From NCBI RefSeq assembly GCF_031877795.1, contig NC_133940.1, positions 9,177,985-9,241,984 on the forward strand: a stretch of 64,000 bases of DNA, read 5' to 3'. The translations under genes and the position numbers were made by a program. Origin of the DNA: Strix aluco. Its lineage: Eukaryota; Chordata; Aves; Strigiformes; Strigidae. This document shows positions 47,301 through 57,572 of the stretch, in pieces. Position 1 is the first letter of the stretch. The number at the start of each line of letters is the position of its first letter. The notes under the pieces are model-generated. The model searched no databases and was not told where the DNA came from. It saw only the letters and a list, made by a program, of their open reading frames with translations.

Positions 47301-50300
47301 CCTGAAACATGGACATCCTCACCTTACATACAAAGAAACAAAGGAGAAGTTGCCCAGCGCACAGAGACAGAAGAACGCAAGAGCTGCTGGACTGGCTGGA
47401 GTCAAAGCCCACCCAGCCCAGTATCCTGGCTTCAACAGTGACCAAAAGCAGATTCCTAAAGAAGGAGTAAGAACAAGGCAGGCATCTGCTGGGATATACC
47501 CCAGCATACCAGTGTTTCCTACATAACCAGCAGTAGCTTTGTGCTTTAAACTTTTTCACCCAAGTGGAACTGCCTCAAACTTCTGTCAGCAAGGCTCTGG
47601 CCTCATTTCCCTGCATTTCCACCCCCCGTTATTTATTCATTCCATTTACTTATTTATTACTGCAATCCATTTAAGCCTATTACATTTCTGCCTCCTTTCC
47701 AGTAATTATAAAACTGGATTCAGGATGCTGGTGTGAAGGGCTCTACAGTGCCAGTAAGGTTTTGGGTTTTTTAAATGTTGTCCAATGCGATAACAAAGAA
47801 GGTTTGGTGAGAGAGCTACTGAGTTAAGATTGCTGTGAAGGATTTGAAGTTTCTGTGGCTTTTTTTGTTGTTTGTAGTTTGGTTTCGGGTCCTCCTCCGC
47901 TTCTATGGGAGGGGCAAATATTTGCATACTAAACTTAGAAGGAATGGCAAGATACGGAGTAGAATCAATGGTGAGGGCAGGGACCTGTTCTTATCAGGAA
48001 AGAAACCAGCAGCTGATCTTAAATGATGTCAACCTTCCGCTTATTAGGGGGAGAAAGTAATTCCTAGCCAAGCACACATCTGCACCCACCTTGTTCAAAT
48101 TTTGGTAGGGAACAGCACGTGAAGAGCAGAGAGAGGAAACTGAATATACAAAATGAGCCCCAGGAAACTCAGTGTTCTAGGGGGACTGCGAATGCTGCAG
48201 GCATCGGAAGAGGAAGCATTCTCAATAGGAGAAATTAGCATCAATGGAATAGATATGTTATACAAGCAGGTAAGATGCTGAATCACATACACTGACATCC
48301 TTTCCTTAAAACAAAAACCTGGTGGGAGGAAGAATTCTGGCTCATCTCACTGAAAAGAAAAACAAGACCAAAAGTTGTTTTACTGGTCAAAGACTGCTGT
48401 CCTTAGTCCTGGCTTGCTCAGAAATGAGCCTTCTCAGGGTGGTTAACAGGATCTGCCCAAGAGAATACGAAGCTCTTTCTCTTGCATATGTGAATGCCCC
48501 AAGTCTAGTCCTACTGGGCACCTCCATGAAAGCTGGAGCGTGGAGATCAAAAGCTGTTCTACAGCCCAGGCAAGAACAAGAAAACACAGATTATTTTCAA
48601 TAGCCAACTACAACTTGGCCCAAGGTGTCTCAGCCAAAGCCCACACAGAAACACTCCTACAGACTGCAAGGGGCTTCAGATCCTGCATTCACATGCTTCA
48701 GATAGCAAGAAAAACAAAAGCCTTCACTTTAACGAGGATATGCAAAGTTTCAATGCTGGCTGCTGCTTTCACTTTGATCGCTATCCTTTTTGCTATTTAC
48801 TTGGTAGTAATCAGGATATATTTCCCAAAGTATCTATCTTTCAATATAAATGACATTCAGCTGAGGTGAAGGGACTTTGGTAATAGACAAGATTATACTT
48901 TTGATTTTACAGGCGTTTTTGCAGTGGCTGTGTGCACAGGAAGGCAAACCTGGCAGGGATCATCCTGCTAATTCCACTTCTCCAGAGGACTGGTGGACCT
49001 CACACACAGAGGAGATGCAAACAACACGTGCAGATTTCCAAAGGCAGTGATACCACTCCTTCAAATCATTACAGCATGCAAGGATCACAGCAATCTAACA
49101 CTTACACAGCAAAGTCATTGCTACAGGGCAAATCCATATTTTTTATGTAGAGTCTTTCTGAGGTCTAGGATGAATTCTATGACCTAGAGTGAATAAAACT
49201 TTTTACGGATCAGAATAAGGTGGTTTGGAAGAGGAGCAGTAAGAAAATAAAGGCATTACGGTAAAAAGCTCTTTCAGGTGCACTGAATTATCTACAAGAT
49301 TTTTAACATTCTCCCTCCTCTCCCTCAGCTTTGAAAATGAACTTCAGACATGCAAATTAGAAGCATATGCAGGCACAAAAACTCCACCTTCTTCAGAGCA
49401 GCACAGGGGAAAGGACTGGTACCAGGCCAACACAATAGCTTGCCAACAGTGCTACGAATCTGTGCATCTCTTCCTGAAGACTGACAAAACTGCATGTGCA
49501 ATTATGTCAGAAGAGCAAGAGCCCCATCCCACAGACCTCTGTGGTCCTATGATGCACTTCAAAGTAAATCCTAGAACTTGAATTAAACTGAAGTCTCTTT
49601 GCAAGAAAATTAGAAGTTTCATTCATCAACACTAAAAAATAATTGCTGTTCCAAACAGCAAGGCTGGCCAGCTGTGATCCCCCAACTCTCTCGCTTGGAC
49701 TATCAAGCTATTCACGCTCCGTTATTTCTCAGTAGAATACACATTTTGCACGACAGGTAAAACACCACAAGATGTCAGTCACAAAATCAACAAGAGAAAC
49801 TGGAAAGCTACAGAGAAAGAGTTCAGGTGAGATCAGCTTGGTACAAGCCACAGCATCATCTGGCAGCCACAGCAATTGTGTAAAACAACAGTGTTAGAAA
49901 TACAGCACATTTTATAAAAACAAATCCTGCTTACACTATCCCCTCTTTGTAAACAGCCTTGGTGAAGGAATCAGCTCTTCAGTGGTAATTATTTATCCCA
50001 GAGTACACTATCTGAATACAAGGGTCATGTTTGCCTTGCTTTTTTCACTGTAACCTGTATTTAGCACAAAGGCATACAGTTTTCTTTCCCTCTCCTTTTT
50101 TCTTTCAAAAACTCCATTTAAACATAGATCAATGTGAAGTAATCTCTCTAAAAGCACTACCTATTGATATTCAGTTAAAATGAGACATTTCCTCATTGTC
50201 CCAGGGCAGCAAGTCATCAAAGCTTATTACACTGCATACATCTGATGGAGCAGAGATTTACCCCCGGGACTTCATTATAGTGCGATTAAACTGCTTAATT

Positions 50301-53300
50301 ACAACTGACATAAATGACTGATAGTAACTTCAGAGGGGAGGTAGTATTCATGTATGCCAACTCTTTCCAGATATTTAAAAGTGTGTAATCAAAATGAAGA
50401 AAATAATAGTAATTTAAAAAAATAATCAAGCCAACCTTGTGTGGTTCATGTCATCTTCATCGCTGCTGCCGACTTCGTCACTTGATGAGGAATAGTCTGC
50501 TGCTTTTAAGAATGAGCTGGCACTGTCCTTCCCCTTGGCAAAGGAGACTGGACTCTGAGTAAAGAAAACGCAGTTGCTTTTTTTTCTCATAGAAAAACCC
50601 ATTACTAAACAGTATGTGCAGTATTTTACTGTCCCAGCAAATATACTTATTGTCACTTCTATGCCAAAAAAGCTTTATTAGGAAGCTTTTGTTGGTCCAT
50701 CACAAGTGGGTATTTCACACAGGAAAGCAACCTAAGCCAAACCACCTGACTTTCTTAAAAGTTGAAAGGTGACTAACTTTAGTCAGTATGTGATTCTGAA
50801 TCTCAAACATCTATGATTCAATTTTCACACTTTGCAGGAGCACAGAAGTACTTCCTTTTTCACACAAGAAAAGGAATGCTCTGCACCAGGGCTAAAGAAT
50901 TACACTGGCTTGAGTTCCATTCCAGCCCTGGATTACCTTGAGGCTTGCAGGGCCATGCCTGAGCACAGGCTGTGCCAGTGTGGACCGGGCACGAAGCATC
51001 TTTGGGCTGGAAAGGCAATACCACAGAGCCATGGCTCACACCCACTGGGCAGTTAGCCATCCCAGTCCTATGAAAACTCATACATAGGCCTCCCATATTA
51101 TTGGCAATGGCCTAAACACAGAGTCTTCTTCAAACCTCTGGTCCCTGACAAGCCAGGAGGGGCTGGGGACCCCAGTAAGCTGCAGCTGTCCCCTGCTGCC
51201 CCACTCTTCAACCCCCAGAGCCACCCAGGCCTGCTTGCAAAGTTTTAAAAATGCCAAGCATCCCACATATGAGCTCTTGCACAAGGTACCGTGAGCTCCA
51301 GGTGCCTGACAGACATCCCCCCCAGCTCAACACCACTAAAGAAAAGAAATTCCTCAGTAAATAAGACAGAGAAGTAGAAATCATCCTTTCCATCAGTGGC
51401 ACATCAGCTAACGGAGAGCCAAGACAGTCTTGAGTGTGTCACAGCCTGGTGGCACGTATTCCAGGCAGCTACACACTGGATATTTGCACAAGCCACCGGC
51501 ATGGTCTTGACTTCTGGATTTCATTACAACTGATCAATGACTTCCTGAAATATTAAAGGCATACCCTTCCTTTCGAAAAAGTTATTATCAGACAGGTTCA
51601 GGAAAACTGAACTCTCTGCCAACAACCTGAGCTGAACACAAGTCAGACCTGGACTAAAAGCTGATGAGACGTTAATGCAGCAGTAAGCTCAAGCCACCCC
51701 ACGCGGCCTCTCAGGTGGACTCATTAGCTAGTAAACTCAAGAGGAGCTGTCTGCATAGACATACCCGCAGTGAAAACTATGAACAAATCAAAAATATCAG
51801 TGGATTTAAAAGAACCTACTGCAATCTGGCCTGGATAAGAAACTTTTTCAGACTTCTTATGCAGCTGCAAGTGGTTCTGGGACAAAGCATTCTCTGCCTT
51901 GGCCGGTCCTGGATTCCCTGGGGGGGTGAAAAACAACAAACAGTTTCTTATTTTAAATGCATCTGCAGCAGAGTGACAGAAGGGACCAGTAAGACAAGCA
52001 CATATAGTTGTCACCCACACCAGACACCAGCTTCTGCTGACAAACTTTTTTTCCTCTTTGTTGCAAAGGGAAATCTTTTTGCTTGTTTCCCAGTAGTTCT
52101 GGATGCCACAATATACATATATAAATTGATACTCTGCACTTTAATGCTGCAAGAGTAAGACAAGCAGACCAAAACCTTGGCAACATACTCCCACTATGCA
52201 CCAGCAACAGTTCCATGGATTGGAAGGCAGCTTGCAAGGGAAAAGGGTGAGGGCATGTTAATCCCTTCCTCTGATCCTCTTCCTGAGGGAAGACTCATCA
52301 TATCAACAACTGCTGGTCATATTCCAGCACTAAAGGTGCCACCTAGTTATATACCACATATATACCACAGACAGGGGGGTCAGAGAGAGGGTACAGGAGC
52401 CCAGGCCCCCAATGCACATTTTCATGAGCAAACAGACTTGGTGCCAAGATTTGGCCTTCATAAAACTGTTGCACAAAAACAGTCTAAAGGGTCTGATTAT
52501 CTAAACCCAACTGGGCTGAGGGCAAACAGCTGCACTGAACTCCACTCATGAGAATGGGGTCAAGCTAAAAGCAGAAGAGGATTCATCACTTCCCATGGCA
52601 GCACAGGGAGAAGCATGTTCCAGTCCCTGCTTGCCTTGGGGCACGTGGAGCGTCACTTCTCAGCTCCCACTTCCACTCTGCACTCTCATTTTTGCAGAGA
52701 GCTGGCCCTTGATGCAGGCCAACTCAGCACAAAGTGGCACCTCATGACACTCTACCCAAGGTCAGGTACGGGTAGGAAGGAAGCTGTGGCATGATGCTTC
52801 CTCTCCCAGGTGGCACGGGGATCTACACTTGCCACCATGCTTGCACAGCTACTGAATACCCAAGCAAACAAGACCAGAGGAGCTGGAGTCCATCTGCATG
52901 TGCTGATGCTACGTTAGAAGGGATGCTTGCAAGTAATTAAGCAAACCTTCCCTTTCAATGCCCCCACTGCCCACAAGACTACCCGGGAAGAGCAAAAGGA
53001 GCCTTGGAGAGATGCTGTCTTCCACACAGAATTCCTGATACAAGTGAAGGGAGGGAAAGCACATGTGCCCTCACCCTGCCATTGGGACACACTAGCCAGC
53101 TCAACATCTACCTCATTCAGCAATTTTTCCCATGACTATCCCACGGCTACCAACAGGACTCCTTGCAAGTTAAGAGGGGAGAATTCAAGCTCACACAAAT
53201 TAGGACTTGTATTTGGTAATTTAGATAGTTTTACCACAATGGCTTCGCACATTTTGCAAAGCTTTTAAAATTCAGAATTCCTTATTGGTCAATGAGTACC

Positions 53301-56300
53301 TAAGCAACTCAGCAGAATTATTAGCTTTAAAGTATTTATAGCCCTTTCCTGCCCAATTCATTATCCCTGTGGGTTTGGGAAAGCAACAAACTCTTTCTGG
53401 AACACCATATGCCAGAAACAAGCTGTAATTTAATGACACTTAAGAACCCAAGGAGACAGTTTAAACCACAAGGGAGGTTTTCTATTCTTTCCATTGCTGG
53501 TGAGATTTTCACTTCCCCATGCCAAAATAGCACAGGAGTTACACATCACACAGACATTGCAAAGTTGAGCTGGACTGCTGCACATTGTTCATCTCTCTGC
53601 TGTTATTCAAACATAAAATGACATAAGAGCAAAAAGAAATAAAACTCAAGCAGTTTAAAGTGTGCTTTGGATTTCTCTTAAAGCCAAGCTTTCTATTCTG
53701 TGTAGTTAGTGAAAACAAAACTGGCTTCATTGTGTAATAAATAAGCAATTTGTTCTTCATTTATCAAGGGCTTACAAATTATGTGACCCTCAGTTTAAAA
53801 ATAAATTACCTCAGCAGCTCACTGGTGTGGTTTCAGAACATTTTTAGCATCCACCCTTCTTCAAACTGGGTGTGATTCCCTATGTCCCCCATCTTTAGTA
53901 GTCAGCCTCGATGCAGAGCGTTGTAACACACCACTGCTTTGCAAGGAGCTACACAAGAAATTGCCCTACAACTGACCCACAGAAAACAGCCTTAGGAATA
54001 ACTATGGAGTAACAAAGCTGTCTACTTCTGCTTCATGTCCCCATCTGCCAGAATCTCAGGTCATGTCTCAGGAACCAGAGTCTGTACTGCAAAAAAAATC
54101 TGCACAACCATCAGCAAGCCCACAGTGTTCCTACACCGCTACCAGTGATACCAACATAGCTTACAAAGCTGCATTTTACTAAAATTTGGATGAGGCTATC
54201 TCTAACTTTTAACTACTTCTGTTTGTTTTTTGTTTTGGTTTGGTTTTTTGGTTTTGTTTTTTTTTTTTTTTCTCCCAGTTCCACTATCGTTCTGCAAATA
54301 AAATAATATTGGAGGAATGTCTCAAGGTGCTGTACAGAAAATCTTATGCTTCATTCAGCCAGTATGTTATTAGAGTCCAGAAACATTAGTGTACAGCAAC
54401 TGCTCATCTGTATCATCAATGGGAAATGTAAAAAAGCAGCATACAGTTATGCAGAAAATGCCAATGGGTGAACATTAGTGCTGAATTATGTCTGTATGTC
54501 TGTAATGTTGGCTCTGTTGAGTTTCATTGGTCTCAGTAAGTGCAACAGAACTGATGTTTTTCAATTCTTAATTGAGGCAATTCAAGTTTTCTGTATGGAA
54601 ATATATTCACAGTCACTTTTTGACTCAAAAGAGGAAGTATTTATATTTAGGAATATGGAACCATAAAATCCAGAGATCTTTCAAAAGTCTATCACCAGAA
54701 GACATTTTTAAAAACAAAATCCCATTTGCAGTGCAGCACTTGACACCCTGCAGAAGCCCATTTCACGTGATAGGAATTTTGCACATTTTGACTGATGAAT
54801 CTTTGACTTAGGAATCACCTGAGGTTGACCAGCTGCTCTGGTGAGATCCCATCTCCCACTGCTTGTTGCCAGGAGTGCTGCTGCCACTGTTTAGCTTCAG
54901 AGCATGTCCCCCGGGGGATGACTGATGAGTGTTACTAAACAGAAAGACAAAAAGCAGATCAGATTATCTTGCGTGCAGGAACACAGACTGGAATGGACCT
55001 CCTAGTCCACTGAATCCAGTTCCCTCCTGTTACTGTAAGATATCATGCTCCTGATAAACAAATACTTTACATTTATTGCTGCTCCAAGCAGGGCCACCCA
55101 ATAGTGAGATAAGATGGAGAGGACAGCTTCCTCTGGGCAGTCATTCTGGGAGATTATAAAGATCCCCAAGTCATTACAAAATATCCTACCACATGGACTC
55201 CTCCCTTGGCCTCCTCAGATCTGTGTCACTCCTGATTCCAAAATCTCATGAATTTTGCAAACAATGAAACCTGCTCCAGCACCCTCCTAGAAGATCACTT
55301 ATCATCACCCACTTATCAGTGGAGAAAGGAACGCATCAGACAGTAAAACAAGCTGCCAAGCTTGTGAAGTAAAAGAGTGGCTCACCCAGAAACCCAGGCT
55401 CAGAAGCCACTCACTTTTAACAGTGTGGTTTACTCACATGTTTCTTTTTTGCTCTGCCTCGTATAATTTCTAAGTAGAGAGCGTTTAGGGCTTGACTACA
55501 CTTGAAAGTTATGTCAGATGATGTTTCTGACTCTGGCTCATCACAAGTGCTGCACACTATTTTGTTATGTCAGCTAAATCCACTTCCCTTTCAAATCTCT
55601 CCAACCCTAGTTTCTCACAGCATTATGTTCCCTGATTAGACATCCAGTGGGGGCTACCCATTACCACTGAGCTCTCTGCATCCTTGGTCTTTTCTCCTGG
55701 GATATGAAAAAAGTGTACCAGTCTTAAGGGCAGACTGCCAAAATAGTCAAGATACATCTACACTCAGGCTGTTCAAGCTACTACCAAGCAAAACAAAGCT
55801 ACAGGCACAAGCTTCACAAGCTATAATTGTAAGTGTCTATACAAAGGAGTTGGGGCTAGACCCCCACTCGCCAAAGTATCCAGGCAGCCAACTCTCCTTT
55901 GAAACCAATGGTGCCAGCGCTGATGTAGAGCATCTACAAGAGTATCCAGGCAGCCCTGCCCATCAGCACTCCCACCAGCCACCATCAGTGTCGATAGGCT
56001 AGGACCTCAAATAACCTGCACCTTCAGCATCCACTTACTCTAACGTGAAGGGAAAGTAAAGCGTCGCCAAATCACAGGAAGTTAAATGACTGCACAACAT
56101 GCTGCCTGTTAACTGGGAAACGGATGCACAACTTGCGTGCAACCCACTCGGGCATGCCAAACAGGCTGAAGCCAATGAAACAACTCAATGCAGGAATTAT
56201 TACAGACAGAACAGCCCTTACATATTAAAAATACTGCTTTCCAGCACAAAACAGGACTAACTCACATGAAAAGAAGGAAGAGATCTAAAAGAGGCTTGTT

Positions 56301-57572
56301 TCTCTTTAAATCAGTTATGTCAGTCATTAAAAGGAAGCTGTCTTAGACACTTCCTTCAGGTTTAAGATCAGGAAGCATGATTAGCTATTTTTGTGGACCA
56401 ACTGACTCAGAAGACAAAATTGTAACAGGTATTAAATGAGGTATGAACCCATACCAGTTTTGGTGTTACTGAGGTTATGGGTTTATTTTTAATAAATTTG
56501 CTTTAGTTTTCCTATTGACAATAAATCAGTGTTAGTATAAGCATAAAACACTTAAGAGCTTACCTTGAAAGGCATCTCTGTTGGCCAGGCTGATCCCTGC
56601 TGTAAAATTTAGAGGTTGTCCTTTCTGGAACCTTAAGGATTTAATCAAACATTTTAAGGTTGCTACTGATATTTTAGACTCAGTTAATAAACATAATGCT
56701 TACCCTGTATCAACGCAAAAATAAGGCTAACCAACATAAATGAATAATGCCTCAGTAGGACCTGTGGAGACGTATTCCATGATACCAACACTGGAAGCTG
56801 CAAGTCAGCAGCAGGTGCTTCCAATTTGCTCCAAGGCTGTGCAATCTATCAGGGTGCAGACTGCAAGTGGTTTGCACCTTTCCTTTGAGTCAGCATTATT
56901 CTTGGTCAATATTTAAAGCAGACATGGAAACACATCTGCAGTCACTTAACTCAGCTTTCCCTAGGTGGTGGATTACCTTATGTTGCTACCAAAGGGTTGG
57001 GGGGAAGAGACACACACACGCACCCAACTGCAAAGTCATAAAATGACTACACGCACACATGCACATACACATCCCTGCACAAATATTATTAGAAATTCTG
57101 TTAAAAAGATAAACACGCCATCACCTGACTCACACAAACTAATGAGCTTTTCTGCAACAAGCCAGATTTTTCACAGAAAGTGCAGCTACAAATACTTGGT
57201 CTAACAAAAGAAGTGTACCTGCATTCTCAGATCTCACAGATATTATACACGTACGCATAAACGCTCAACGGTGACCTGCTTATAAATCCGTATCTTCGTT
57301 CTAGATTACTGAGACTGTACAAGCAATGAGATTTGCACTGAGTTTCATGAAGTCCAGGGGATGGATGCTACACATCACAGGGGAACTGAGTGGAGTGCTA
57401 TTAACCACCAACAGTGCCAAACACCCTGCGTTTCACCTACCTTTGGGGGTGGTTCTTCGTTTTGACTCATGCTCCAGAATACGTCATCCTGCACAGGGCT
57501 GAGTGGTGTCGTCACCATATCTGACAGTGAACTGCTGTGGTACACATCCTTACTAGCCCGGAAATTTTCACA
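23253..57572 (-). CDS. NRK: NRK-like GCK-IV kinase gene: 3' portion with linker exons and complete CNH domain; 5' kinase exons off the right edge
   Basis: The GCK-IV STE20 kinases (MAP4K4, TNIK, MINK1, NRK) have an N-terminal kinase domain, a coiled-coil/linker and a C-terminal citron-homology (CNH) domain that binds small GTPases such as RAP2 in TNIK/MAP4K4/MINK1. Fourteen phase-checked minus-strand exons are visible: 57441-57572, 56564-56631, 54819-54934, (at least one missing), 50436-50554, 46684-46777, 43974-44147, 43023-43152, 42465-42623, 40711-40854, 39560-39694, 37416-37516, 36739-36888, 33286-33445, 24155-24294 and 23253-23336. The CNH half is nearly the TNIK/MAP4K4 sequence. NRK is chosen over its paralogs because RADX, its neighbour at human Xq22.3 in the same orientation, lies next door. 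The kinase domain is absent from the window. Confidence 0.85.
24155..24294 (-). CDS. NRK: NRK CNH exon
   Basis: 140 bp, encoding [36 protein letters not shown] and [18 protein letters not shown]4K4 have the equivalent [20 protein letters not shown] segment. The acceptor is CCTTTAAG, the donor CAAG|GTACAG. It is separated from the next upstream exon by a 9-kb intron. Confidence 0.97.
24525..24835 (-). mobile_element. CR1 LINE fragment, 3' end
   Basis: The plus strand shows reverse-complement CR1 landmarks in order: CAAAGCAGGGCCAA, CCTTGTCCAGACATGTTTTG, TTTCTTCCTAATACCTAG, TGCAACTTGTGCCC, then CTCTATACCCTCCCATTAGG. The element therefore lies on the minus strand. Many substitutions point to an old copy. 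Confidence 0.9.
26264..26455 (+). mobile_element. CR1 LINE 3' end, young-looking
   Basis: Plus-sense CR1 3' terminus: TGAGACACAGGCACAGGTTG, CCCAGAGAAGCTGTGGCTGC, CAAGGCCAGGCTGGACGGGG and GGTCCCTTCCAACCCAAAGC, ending in the CR1 terminal motif ATTCTGTGAT. It is closer to the usual avian consensus than the other fragments, so probably more recent. 5'-truncated to about 190 bp. Confidence 0.95.
27955..28115 (-). mobile_element. Old CR1-type fragment
   Basis: The plus strand reads GACAGTTGTTTGTCTAACCT, CTAGTGATGGAGACTCCA and CCCCAGGCAACTGATTCCA, the reverse complement of an ancient CR1/L3-like 3' region. Its left boundary is vague. Confidence 0.75.
33286..33445 (-). CDS. NRK: NRK CNH exon
   Basis: 160 bp, encoding [38 protein letters not shown] and [15 protein letters not shown]. 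The acceptor ATTCTAG|ATCCAG is chosen because it restores the family's IQ dipeptide. The donor is TGTAG|GTACGT. Confidence 0.97.
33446..36738. other. NRK intron with CpG-enriched patch
   Basis: About 3.3 kb, AT-rich except for the patch at about 34405-34590, which is listed separately. No transposon recognised. Confidence 0.7.
34400..34587 (+). ncRNA. Candidate first exon of an antisense transcript (CpG patch plus splice donor)
   Basis: Ten CpG dinucleotides fall between about 34405 and 34582, while the flanking AT-rich intron has almost none. The patch ends on the plus strand in GAAGCAG|GTAAGAG, a near-ideal splice donor with GT at 34588-34589. All three plus frames are closed, so it would be noncoding. 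The start is arbitrary. On the minus strand the same patch holds an 81-codon hydrophobic open frame (34396-34641). Confidence 0.3.
36739..36888 (-). CDS. NRK: NRK CNH exon
   Basis: 150 bp, phase 0 on both sides, encoding [20 protein letters not shown] then [20 protein letters not shown] and [10 protein letters not shown]. It is close to the TNIK segment ([20 protein letters not shown]). Confidence 0.97.
36889..37415. other. NRK intron, nothing recognised
   Basis: Short AT-rich intron between two CNH exons with complete phase. Confidence 0.7.
37416..37516 (-). CDS. NRK: NRK CNH exon
   Basis: 101 bp, encoding [20 protein letters not shown] then [13 protein letters not shown]. It appears almost identical to the TNIK/MAP4K4/MINK1 segment. 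Donor AAG|GTAAGT. Confidence 0.97.
37517..39559. other. NRK intron, nothing recognised
   Basis: About 2 kb. Short A-runs near 37785-37815 and 38628-38644. No repeat family or exon recognised; phase is complete. Confidence 0.65.
39560..39694 (-). CDS. NRK: NRK CNH exon
   Basis: 135 bp, encoding [38 protein letters not shown] and CVHYKV. The acceptor is ATCCTAG and the donor GTTG|GTAAGG. Confidence 0.97.
39695..42464. other. Two NRK introns flanking the exon at 40711, nothing further recognised
   Basis: The introns 39695-40710 and 40855-42464 were read on both strands. No transposon end or phase-compatible additional exon was seen. Confidence 0.6.
40711..40854 (-). CDS. NRK: NRK CNH exon
   Basis: 144 bp, encoding [40 protein letters not shown] and NVLITIS, the first blades of the CNH propeller. 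The acceptor is TTAACAG; the donor is TCAG|GTTAGT. Confidence 0.97.
42465..42623 (-). CDS. NRK: NRK exon: start of CNH domain
   Basis: 159 bp, encoding [40 protein letters not shown] and [12 protein letters not shown]. The [34 protein letters not shown] block marks the linker-CNH junction in all GCK-IV kinases. Confidence 0.97.
43023..43152 (-). CDS. NRK: NRK linker exon (FIDPRLL motif)
   Basis: 130 bp, encoding [40 protein letters not shown] and CSS. MAP4K4 has an equivalent SSSFTPFIDPRLLQISP segment just before the CNH block. Ser/Thr/Pro-rich, with several possible SP/TP phosphosites (inference). Donor TCTC|GTGAGT. Confidence 0.93.
43153..43973. other. NRK intron, nothing recognised
   Basis: Slightly GC-richer than neighbouring introns at 43330-43640, giving two long overlapping minus-strand frames that show no family resemblance. 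Confidence 0.6.
43974..44147 (-). CDS. NRK: NRK linker exon (LPDLLQQS motif)
   Basis: 174 bp, phase 0 on both sides, encoding [40 protein letters not shown] and [18 protein letters not shown]. The LPDL.QQS core parallels the INLPDLVQQS motif in TNIK. Acceptor TGTGCAG; donor AAG|GTAAGA. Confidence 0.9.
44148..46683. other. NRK intron, nothing recognised
   Basis: About 2.5 kb. A16 run near 45121. Long minus-strand frames at 45392-45835 and 45715-46053 have no recognisable domain and are not needed for phase. Confidence 0.6.
46684..46777 (-). CDS. NRK: NRK linker exon
   Basis: 94 bp, encoding [20 protein letters not shown] then [11 protein letters not shown]. Both flanking phases match (two bases from the exon at 50436, phase 0 out). 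Acceptor TTACCAG; donor AAG|GTAATT. Confidence 0.88.
46778..50435. other. NRK intron, nothing recognised
   Basis: About 3.7 kb. Phase between the flanking exons is complete (two plus one bases). No transposon recognised. Confidence 0.6.
50436..50554 (-). CDS. NRK: NRK linker exon (acidic YSSSSDE segment)
   Basis: 119 bp, encoding [37 protein letters not shown] and HT. The DYSSSS[DE]E..SS.ED acidic cluster is shared by MAP4K4/TNIK/MINK1 and looks like a CK2-type phospho-acceptor region (inference). Acceptor TTACTCAG; donor AAG|GTTGGC. It begins in phase 0, which does not match the next recognised upstream exon. Confidence 0.9.
50555..54818. other. NRK intron interval that must hide at least one exon
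   Basis: The flanking exons do not share phase, so one or more linker exons are expected here. The best candidate found is 50937-51006. A T/G-rich simple tract lies at about 54218-54272. Otherwise unassigned. Confidence 0.6.
50937..51006 (-). CDS. Candidate extra NRK linker exon (uncertain)
   Basis: 70 bp between acceptor CCTTTCCAG and donor CAAG|GTAATC. In the frame ending in phase 0 it reads [20 protein letters not shown] then SLK, faintly like the RVRANSKSEGSPVLPHEPAK region of TNIK. It would feed the exon at 50436 correctly but needs two incoming bases, while the exon at 54819 supplies one. So either another exon is missing or this call is wrong. Confidence 0.3.
54819..54934 (-). CDS. 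NRK: NRK linker exon
   Basis: 116 bp, encoding [20 protein letters not shown] then [18 protein letters not shown], a Ser/Gly-rich stretch like the SGSSS region of TNIK/MAP4K4. Incoming phase matches the exon at 56564. It ends with one base (CAG|GTGATT), which the next recognised exon cannot use. Confidence 0.78.
54935..56563. other. NRK intron with an old CR1 fragment
   Basis: About 1.6 kb; phase is complete across it. Apart from the CR1 remnant at about 54970-55105, nothing recognised. Confidence 0.65.
54970..55105 (-). mobile_element. Old CR1-type fragment
   Basis: The plus strand reads ACTGGAATGGACCTCCTAGT, CCACTGAATCCAGTTCCCT and later GCTCCAAGCAGGGCC, resembling the reverse complement of an ancient CR1 3' end (tGGAAgGGACCTC...TCcAGTccCCT). 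Strongly diverged. Confidence 0.6.
56564..56631 (-). CDS. NRK: NRK linker exon (VPERTTS)
   Basis: 68 bp, encoding [20 protein letters not shown] then LS. VPERTTS corresponds to VPQRTTS/VPVRTTS in TNIK and MAP4K4. Acceptor ATCCTTAAG; donor CAAG|GTAAGC. Confidence 0.85.
57441..57572 (-). CDS. NRK: NRK linker exon, most 5' one recognised
   Basis: 132 bp, phase 0 on both sides, encoding [40 protein letters not shown] and PPPK. It sits just before VPERTTS, as the DRF..NHSS/EPP region does in MAP4K4. Acceptor TTTGTTTCAAG; donor AAAG|GTAGGT. The incoming exon is not identified. Confidence 0.82.

Noticed and set aside
53807..53930. Possible exon ending in GAG|GTAATT in the NRK phase-break interval
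   Set aside because: The frame that would end in phase 0 contains a stop shortly before the donor.
56040..56160. Possible MIR-like relic (AAATCACAGGAAGTTAAATG)
   Set aside because: The similarity is too short and the order of MIR landmarks is not preserved.
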